A DNA stretch of 11,109 bases from positions 1 through 11,109 of the forward strand of contig CALCZO010000219.1 of NCBI GenBank assembly GCA_937903315.1, written 5' to 3'. Made by a program: the position numbers and the translations under genes. This document shows positions 6,531-11,109 of the stretch, piece after piece (position 1 is the first letter of the stretch; the number at the start of each line of letters is the position of its first letter). The notes under the pieces were generated by a model. It was not told the DNA's origin and ran no database searches. It worked only from the letters and a program-made list of their open reading frames with translations. This stretch comes from an uncultured Alphaproteobacteria bacterium (GTDB lineage Bacteria > Pseudomonadota > Alphaproteobacteria > Rhizobiales > Beijerinckiaceae).

Positions 6531-6620
6531 GTCGTCCAGTCTCCACGTTCGTTTGCTGCGGACGACGCAGACGGTGCGCCACCCTTTGCCTGTTGTGAAA
6601 GCACGCCCCGACTCTGTCTT

Positions 6621-6635
6621 TGATGCAGCGCAACA
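6621..6635. promoter_or_regulatory. TGC-N3-GCA dyad upstream of the 6530 gene
   Basis: TGATGC (6621-6626) and GCAACA (6630-6635) form a 6-3-6 inverted repeat with one mismatched pair, about 90 bp upstream of the start at 6530. Its minus-strand sequence shares 10 of 15 positions with a dyad upstream of the paralogous gene (6998-7012). It resembles the TGC-rich, GCA-rich sites described for PhaR-type regulators, but short TGC/GCA dyads are common in GC-rich DNA. Confidence 0.3.
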
Positions 6636-6636
6636 T

Positions 6637-6662
6637 AAAAGGGCCGCCCATTGGACGGCCCC
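6637..6662 (-). terminator. Intrinsic terminator of the 6915-6694 gene
   Basis: On the minus strand GGGCCG (6661-6656) pairs with CGGCCC (6646-6641). After one mismatch two further GC pairs close on a 3-base loop. The stem is followed directly by TTTT (6640-6637). The stem begins about 30 bases after the stop codon of the small gene at 6694. There is no T-run on the plus strand, so it acts in one direction and separates the two small minus-strand genes into different transcripts. Confidence 0.82.
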
Positions 6663-6693
6663 TGATCATGGTCACCCAGCCGTTAACGGGCGG

Positions 6694-6915
6694 TCAGAAC
6701 GGCAGTTCGTCCCGTTTGGTCGCCCCCTCGGGCTGCGACAACGCGGCGATCTGATCGACGAGATGCTGATGCCGGGCGATATGCCGGCGTGCCTCGGCCT
6801 CTCGCGATGCCTGCAGAGCAGCGAAGAAGCGAGCAAAAAACCCGGTCTTTGAGCGGGGACGCGAGTCGGACGCGACATAACCGAACGCTTCGGTACGGGA
6901 CAGAAGGGTCGCCAT
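6694..6915 (-). CDS. Small helical protein with SSB-like C-terminal tail (paralogue of 6321-6530)
   Basis: This 73-residue protein of no family I know has a basic N-terminal part (1-24), a short aromatic stretch 'GFFARFFAAL' (25-34), a charged, His-containing helix to about residue 60, a flexible linker, and the exact C-terminus KRDELPF. Residues 47-73 align gap-free with 43-69 of the neighbouring small protein. The tail is close to the DDDIPF/DDDLPF tip by which SSB recruits repair and replication enzymes. It is the better supported of the pair as an expressed gene: AAGGAG 8 bases before the ATG, a good promoter at 6963-6990, and an intrinsic terminator after the stop. A DNA-repair or replication link is inference from the tail only. 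Confidence 0.85.
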   Translation of the reverse strand: MATLLSRTEAFGYVASDSRPRSKTGFFARFFAALQASREAEARRHIARHQHLVDQIAALSQPEGATKRDELPF

Positions 6916-6923
6916 GACTGTTT

Positions 6924-6951
6924 CTCCTTGTGCAGCCGGCCTGGTGGCTGC
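6924..6951 (-). promoter_or_regulatory. Leader hairpin and strong ribosome binding site of the 6915 gene
   Basis: On the minus strand GCAGCC (6951-6946) and GGCTGC (6937-6932) can form a 6-bp stem with an 8-base loop. Two bases after it comes AAGGAG (6929-6924), which is 8 bases from the ATG at 6915. The hairpin occupies most of the predicted 40-base leader and leaves the Shine-Dalgarno exposed, so it may protect the mRNA rather than block translation. Confidence 0.45.
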
Positions 6952-6962
6952 CTTTGGACTTT

Positions 6963-6990
6963 AGGATAACAGGACGCGTGCGGCGCACAA
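6963..6990 (-). promoter_or_regulatory. Promoter of the 6915 gene
   Basis: TTGTGC (6990-6985) and TATCCT (6968-6963) on the minus strand are separated by 16 bp and match the housekeeping -35 and -10 consensus at 3 and 4 of 6 positions, which is good for a GC-rich alphaproteobacterium. Transcription would start near 6956, giving a leader of about 40 bases before the ATG at 6915. Confidence 0.5.
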
Positions 6991-6997
6991 CAGGCCC

Positions 6998-7012
6998 TGC
7001 TGCACCGCACAC
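6998..7012. promoter_or_regulatory. TGC-N3-GCA dyad upstream of the 6915 promoter
   Basis: TGCTGC-ACC-GCACAC lies 7 bp upstream of the predicted -35 box, a place suited to an activator or operator. Read on the minus strand, it matches the dyad upstream of the other small gene at 10 of 15 positions, with the core TGCGSTGCAKCA. It may mark common control of the two paralogues. Confidence 0.3.
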
Positions 7013-7118
7013 ATGCGAAAAATACATATCTATCGTCATATTCTGTTAGTTTTTGCCGTAATTTGCATATCGGGAATTCGCTTCGAACAAATGCTGTGCA
7101 TGTTGAACGAGGACGACA

Positions 7119-7146
7119 TTGCGTCGCCATGGCCGCCCGTTACACT
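7119..7146 (+). promoter_or_regulatory. Candidate promoter giving a leaderless aminopeptidase mRNA
   Basis: TTGCGT (7119-7124) and TACACT (7141-7146) are 16 bp apart. The -10 box (4 of 6) ends 6 bases before the ATG at 7153, so the first transcribed base would be at or very near the A of the start codon. The bases just before this ATG contain no Shine-Dalgarno sequence, which fits a leaderless message. Confidence 0.4.
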
Positions 7147-7152
7147 TGGCGG

Positions 7153-8970
7153 ATGTTCAAAGCCGTTCTGCAGTCGTTTTCCGAGCCGGCCAGTGGCGCC
7201 GATTCCGCGCCGCGTGTCGCCGCGCTCCGGTCAAAGCTGGCCGCCGCCGGTGTCGATGGCATGATCGTGCCGCGCTCCGATCAGCATCAGGGCGAGTATG
7301 TACCGGCCTGCGACGAGCGGCTGGCATGGCTGACCGGGTTCACCGGCTCGGCCGGGACGGCGGCAATCCTTGCCGGCCATGCGGCCGTGTTCATTGACGG
7401 GCGCTATACCGAACAGGCGGCGCAGCAGACCGACGGTGCCCTGTTCGAACGGGTTCAGGTTCCTGAGTCCAGCCTCGCCAAATGGCTTGTCGCCCGCAGC
7501 CACCCCGGTGCCCGGATCGGCTATGACCCGGCTCTGCATACACCCGGCGAGATCGACCGGCTGATCGCGGCGCTGGCGCCTTCCGGTCGCAGCCTGTCGC
7601 CGCTGGCCTCCAACCCGATCGATGCGCTGTGGGCCGATCGGCCTGCCCCGCCGATGGGGCGGGTTGCAGCCCATCCGCTCGCCCTGGCCGGCGAGACATC
7701 CGCGTCCAAGCTGTCCCGCGTGCAGGGCGCTTTGACCAGCGATGCGGTGGACTGGCTGGTCGTGTCCGATCCCCATGCCCTTGCCTGGCTGTTCAACATC
7801 CGCGGGCAGGACGTGACCTACACGCCGCTGCCGCTCGGCTATGGGCTCGTGCCGCGTGAGGGGCGACCGGTGCTGCTGCTCGCACCGGGCAAGCTCACCC
7901 CGGCGCTTGCCGCTACGCTGGGCAGGATCGCCGATCTTGCCGCGCCCGAGACACTGGAGGCCGCGATCCGGGCACTGGCGCCGGGCCGCCGCATCCGCCT
8001 CGATGCCGCGACCGCCGGCGTCCGGCTGCGCACATGGATCACCGAAGCCGGCGGCACAGCCGATGTCGGCACCGATCCGATTGCCCTGATGAAGGCAGCC
8101 AAGAATGCCGCCGAGCAGGCCGGCACCCGCGCCGCCCATCTGCGTGACGGCGCGGCCATGGCGCGGTTTCTGGCGTGGTTCGACCGCGAGGCCCCGTCGG
8201 GCCGGTTGACCGAGATCGACGCCGTCGCCGCGCTCGAAACCTTCCGGCGCGAGACCGGGGCGCTGGTCACGCTGTCGTTTCCATCGATTTCGGGCGCCAA
8301 CGCCCATGCCGCGATGCCGCATTACCGCGTCACGGAGACCAGCAACGCGACGATTACCAAGGGCCTCTTCCTGATCGATTCCGGGGGCCAGTATCGGGAC
8401 GGGACAACGGACATTACCCGCACGATCGCGGTCGGGGCACCGACACGGGCGATGATCGACCGCTACACCCGCGTTCTCAAAGGCATGATCGCCATCTCCT
8501 GCGCGGTGTTTCCCACCGGCACCAGTGGCGCCCAGCTCGACACGCTGGCCCGCCATGCCCTGTGGCAGGCCGGGACCGATTTCGACCACGGCACCGGCCA
8601 CGGCGTCGGCAGTTTCCTCTCCGTCCATGAAGGCCCGCAGCGGATTTCCAAGCTCGGCACCACCGCACTCGTCCCCGGCATGATCCTGTCGAACGAACCG
8701 GGCTATTACCGCCCCCGCGCCTTCGGCATCCGCATCGAGAACCTCGTGATGGTGCAGGATGCGGCCATCAAGGGCGCGGAACGCTCGATGCTCGGATTTG
8801 AAACGCTGACTTTCGCGCCGATTGATACCCGGCTGATCGATCGCGCGATGTTGACGGCGGACGAAATCCGCTGGTTGAACAAATATCATAGAGAGGTAAG
8901 GATAAGGCTGTCGCCGCTGGTCGACCGCACCACCGCGGCCTGGCTGAAGGGCGCGACCGCCCCGCTCTAA
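7153..8970 (+). CDS. X-Pro aminopeptidase, M24B family (long form)
   Basis: It removes N-terminal residues preceding proline, using two metal ions in the cytoplasm. The product is 605 residues, the length of the three-domain 'aminopeptidase P family' proteins (two creatinase-like N-terminal domains plus a C-terminal pita-bread domain). All metal ligands are present with normal spacing: D409 and D420, H483 (in GTGHGVG), E515 (SNEPGYY) and E529 (RIENL), together with the substrate-pocket H492. The N-terminal 'SDQHQGEYVPACDERLAWLTGFTGSAG' region (broken here at 20 residues: QHQGEYVPACDERLAWLTGF) is typical. The frame continues upstream to a TTG at 7063 and an ATG at 7129, but that DNA is AT-rich and does not look coding, so I chose ATG 7153. 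The exporter gene follows 8 bp later. Confidence 0.93.
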   Translation: MFKAVLQSFSEPASGADSAPRVAALRSKLAAAGVDGMIVPRSDQHQGEYVPACDERLAWLTGFTGSAGTAAILAGHAAVFIDGRYTEQAAQQTDGALFERVQVPESSLAKWLVARSHPGARIGYDPALHTPGEIDRLIAALAPSGRSLSPLASNPIDALWADRPAPPMGRVAAHPLALAGETSASKLSRVQGALTSDAVDWLVVSDPHALAWLFNIRGQDVTYTPLPLGYGLVPREGRPVLLLAPGKLTPALAATLGRIADLAAPETLEAAIRALAPGRRIRLDAATAGVRLRTWITEAGGTADVGTDPIALMKAAKNAAEQAGTRAAHLRDGAAMARFLAWFDREAPSGRLTEIDAVAALETFRRETGALVTLSFPSISGANAHAAMPHYRVTETSNATITKGLFLIDSGGQYRDGTTDITRTIAVGAPTRAMIDRYTRVLKGMIAISCAVFPTGTSGAQLDTLARHALWQAGTDFDHGTGHGVGSFLSVHEGPQRISKLGTTALVPGMILSNEPGYYRPRAFGIRIENLVMVQDAAIKGAERSMLGFETLTFAPIDTRLIDRAMLTADEIRWLNKYHREVRIRLSPLVDRTTAAWLKGATAPL

Positions 8971-8978
8971 GGATCGCC

Positions 8979-10181
8979 GTGTCCGACGCCCCCGCCTCCT
9001 CCGCCGGCCCGTTGCGACCGCTGCTGCCCTTGATCCTGTTCCTGTCGATGGCAGGGCCTCTGACCCTGAACATCCTGCAACCGTCGCTGCCGGGGCTGGA
9101 AAAATCGCTCGGTGCGCCCCATGCCACCGTTCAGTTGACGCTGTCGCTCTATGTGCTCGGCATGGCGATGGCCCAGCTGTTCGGCGGTCCGCTGGCCGAT
9201 CGCTATGGCCGCCGCCCGGTCCTGATCGCCTCGCTGACGCTGTTTGTCGGCGCCTCGCTGGCCGGCATGCAGGCCGGCGGCATCGGCACCCTGATCGCCG
9301 CCCGCGTGGCGCAGGCGATGGGCGCCACCGTCTGCCTTGGCCTCTCGCGCACCATGATTGCGGATCTGACCGATCGGGCAACGACCGCCCGGCTGATCGC
9401 CTATGTCACCATGGTCATGGTTCTGGCGCCGATGGCCTCGCCCAACATCGGCAGCTTTCTCGATACCCGCTTCGGCTGGCGGTCGATCTTCGTGTTCTGC
9501 ACGGTCTTTGCCGGCGCGCTGTGGCTGGCGGTGGTGTTCACCCTGCCCGAAACGCGGCCTCAGCAGGCGCGCGGCGCCCGCTTTGCGGATGTCTGGCAGC
9601 GCACGCTCGCGCTGGTCCGCAACCGTGTCTTCATGCGCTATGCGCTGCTCTCGGCCCTCGCCTCGTGCTGCTTTTTTGCCATCCTGGGCGCGTCGCCCAG
9701 CCTGGTGATCGAACGGATGGGGCGCACTCCGGCCGAGTTCGGCCTGTGGTTCATCCTGCTTGGCATCGGCTATTCGTTCGGCAATTTCGTCACCGGGCGG
9801 TTCACGCGGGTCATCGGCATCGATCGGATGGCGGCCTTCGGCAATCTTGTCCAGTTAACCGGCGTCCTCATCATGACAGCGCTCGCGCTGGTTCCGGTGA
9901 TGCATCCCGCCGCGCTGTTCATTCCCGCCGTTCTGGTCACCTTCGGCAACGGTCTGGTGCTGCCCAACGTCATGGCCGCCGGCATCCAGACCGATCGCAA
10001 TGCAGCGGGTGCCGCCTCCGGCCTGATGGGCTTTACGCAGATGATCCTGTCGGCGGGGGCGAGCTATATCGTCGCCTTCCTGCCCAATGCGACGACCCTG
10101 CCGCTGTCGCTTCTGCTGATCGGCTTCTCGGTCTCGGCGCAGATCATGCTGCCGTTCCGTTTCAGCCGCCGATCAGACTGA
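8979..10181 (+). CDS. Bcr/CflA-type multidrug efflux MFS transporter
   Basis: This 400-residue protein with twelve hydrophobic segments is the usual size for the drug:H+ antiporter subfamily. MFS motif A is 'GGPLADRYGRR' (69-79), between helices 2 and 3. The helix-4/5 region 'RVAQAMGATVCLGLSRTMIADL' (given as RVAQAMGATVCLGLSRTM then IADL) matches Bcr/CflA members, which export drugs such as bicyclomycin, chloramphenicol or sulfonamides; the substrate here is unknown. The first helix has N31 where several characterised members have Asp. The GTG start at 8979 has AAGGA (8969-8973) 5 bases upstream, overlapping the TAA stop of the aminopeptidase gene, which supports an operon. Its last 20 bases overlap ligA on the other strand. 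Confidence 0.92.
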   Translation: MSDAPASSAGPLRPLLPLILFLSMAGPLTLNILQPSLPGLEKSLGAPHATVQLTLSLYVLGMAMAQLFGGPLADRYGRRPVLIASLTLFVGASLAGMQAGGIGTLIAARVAQAMGATVCLGLSRTMIADLTDRATTARLIAYVTMVMVLAPMASPNIGSFLDTRFGWRSIFVFCTVFAGALWLAVVFTLPETRPQQARGARFADVWQRTLALVRNRVFMRYALLSALASCCFFAILGASPSLVIERMGRTPAEFGLWFILLGIGYSFGNFVTGRFTRVIGIDRMAAFGNLVQLTGVLIMTALALVPVMHPAALFIPAVLVTFGNGLVLPNVMAAGIQTDRNAAGAASGLMGFTQMILSAGASYIVAFLPNATTLPLSLLLIGFSVSAQIMLPFRFSRRSD

Positions 10182-11109
10182 GCCATTCGTCCTCGGTCAG
10201 CACAACGACGCCAAGCGCACGCGCCTTGTCGAGCTTGGACCCCGCGCCGGGGCCGGCAACGACATAATCGGTCTTCTTCGACACCGAGCCGGCCACTTTC
10301 GCACCGAGACTCTCGGCCCGGGCTTTCGCCTCGTCGCGCGTCATCCGCTCAAGCGAGCCGGTAAAGACAACGGTTTTGCCCGCAACAGCGGTATCGGCCT
10401 TGGGCTGTTCGGCGTCGCTGATCGTCACTTCGGCAGCCAGCCGGTCGACCATCGCGGCGTTATGCGGCTCGGCAAAGAATTCGCTGAGCGCGCCGCTGAC
10501 CGCATCGCCGATCTGGTCGAGACTGGTCAGATCCGCCCGCGCCTCTGCGTCCCCGGCGGCGATCCGCCGGCAGGCCGCTTCGAACGCCATCCAGGAACCA
10601 TAGGCCCGCGCCAGCACCCGCGCCGTCGTCTCCCCGACATGGCGGATGCCGAGCGCGAAGATGAACCGGTCGAGCGCGACCGTGCGCCGCGCGTCGATCG
10701 CCTCGAACAGCTTTTTCACCGACGTCGCGCCGAACCCCTCGAAATTGGCGATTTTCGTCAGTGACGCGGTGTCACGCGCTTCCAGCGTGAAGATATCCGC
10801 CGGCTCGCGGATCAGCCCCTTGTCGAAGAACAGCGCGATCTGCTTTTCGCCCAGACCCTCGATGTCAAAGGCCCGCCGCGACACGAAGTGCCTGAGATGT
10901 TCGATGCGCTGGAACGGGCAGGCGAACTCGCCGGTGCAGCGCGCCACCGCCCCTTCCTCGCCCGCCGCCGTCGTCTCGCGCACCAGCGCCGTTGCGAGAT
11001 CGCAGCGGCAGAGATGGGGAAACACATAAGGCACACTGTCCGCCGGCCGGGCCTCGGCCACCACCTCGACCACCTGCGGGATGACATCGCCCGCCCGCTG
11101 GATCACCAC
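10162..11109 (-). CDS. ligA: NAD-dependent DNA ligase, C-terminal part (5' partial)
   Basis: LigA seals nicks between Okazaki fragments and in repair, using NAD+. The visible 316 codons start inside the OB-fold ('IQRAGDVIPQV') and run on past the window edge; the adenylation domain is not included. Next is the zinc-finger region with Cys at fragment residues 34, 36, 58 and 64, then 'HFVSRRAFDIEGLGEKQI', the helix-hairpin-helix domain ('FALGIRHVGETTARVLA'), and a C-terminal BRCT domain from about residue 241 ('GKTVVFTGSLERMTRDEA' to 'DEWLSLIGG'). The order is normal for bacterial LigA. The first zinc-finger pair is C-x-C rather than the usual C-x2-C. The stop lies within the last codons of the convergent exporter gene (20-bp overlap). 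Confidence 0.97.
   Translation of the reverse strand: MVIQRAGDVIPQVVEVVAEARPADSVPYVFPHLCRCDLATALVRETTAAGEEGAVARCTGEFACPFQRIEHLRHFVSRRAFDIEGLGEKQIALFFDKGLIREPADIFTLEARDTASLTKIANFEGFGATSVKKLFEAIDARRTVALDRFIFALGIRHVGETTARVLARAYGSWMAFEAACRRIAAGDAEARADLTSLDQIGDAVSGALSEFFAEPHNAAMVDRLAAEVTISDAEQPKADTAVAGKTVVFTGSLERMTRDEAKARAESLGAKVAGSVSKKTDYVVAGPGAGSKLDKARALGVVVLTEDEWLSLIGG

Noticed and set aside
6680..6689. CCGTTAACGG palindrome downstream of the 6694 stop
   Set aside because: It is too short to fold stably and close to what chance gives in this DNA; the real terminator is just beyond it.
7063..7152. 30-codon upstream extension of the aminopeptidase from a TTG
   Set aside because: The stretch is AT-rich with non-coding composition, lies before the family's normal N-terminus, and contains the likely promoter.
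7231..9381. Minus-strand open frame of about 716 codons across the aminopeptidase and exporter genes
   Set aside because: It is a shadow of the plus-strand genes: composition is typical of an antisense frame, with no domain and no ribosome binding site.

Overview
The window looks like ordinary chromosome from a GC-rich alphaproteobacterium. The basis is the high GC content, the DUF4169 and ribbon-helix-helix small-protein pair (families I know mainly from alphaproteobacteria), the form of the LigA zinc-finger region, and a typical alphaproteobacterial cold shock gene leader. Rhodospirillales/Acetobacteraceae is my best guess, but the sequence alone does not settle it. I see no insertion sequence, phage gene, CRISPR array, tRNA or rRNA.

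Layout. Positions 2-2302 (+) hold the 3' part of a large AsmA-like envelope protein with an unusual charged coiled-coil and proline-rich tail. Facing it on the minus strand is a run of five genes, read from right to left: CidA/LrgA (4900-4520), LrgB (4523-3795), an EamA/DMT transporter (3705-2800), DUF4169 (2732-2532) and a ribbon-helix-helix protein (2535-2299). lrgA/lrgB and DUF4169/RHH are translationally coupled by overlapping stop and start codons. Divergent from lrgA are a cold shock protein (5152-5364, +) and prmA, the ribosomal protein L11 methyltransferase (5397-6308, +).

Next come two small minus-strand genes, 6530-6321 and 6915-6694. I do not recognise them as a named family. They are homologous to each other and both end in an acidic-then-hydrophobic-Pro-Phe tail that resembles the C-terminal tip of single-stranded DNA-binding protein (SSB). 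The second has a clear promoter, a strong Shine-Dalgarno sequence and an intrinsic terminator. After a divergent AT-rich promoter region comes a probable two-gene operon on the plus strand: a ~600-residue M24B X-Pro aminopeptidase (7153-8970), which may be transcribed as a leaderless mRNA, and a Bcr/CflA-type MFS drug exporter (8979-10181). The window ends with the C-terminal part of ligA, the NAD-dependent DNA ligase, on the minus strand (11109-10162), overlapping the exporter tail to tail.

Most of the content is housekeeping: translation-associated methylation, peptide turnover, DNA ligation, envelope and efflux. The best candidate for something undescribed is the pair of small proteins with SSB-like tails. 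Secondary points are shared TGC-N3-GCA dyads upstream of both of them, a perfect 12-bp palindrome before the EamA gene, and the coiled-coil extension on the AsmA-like protein.
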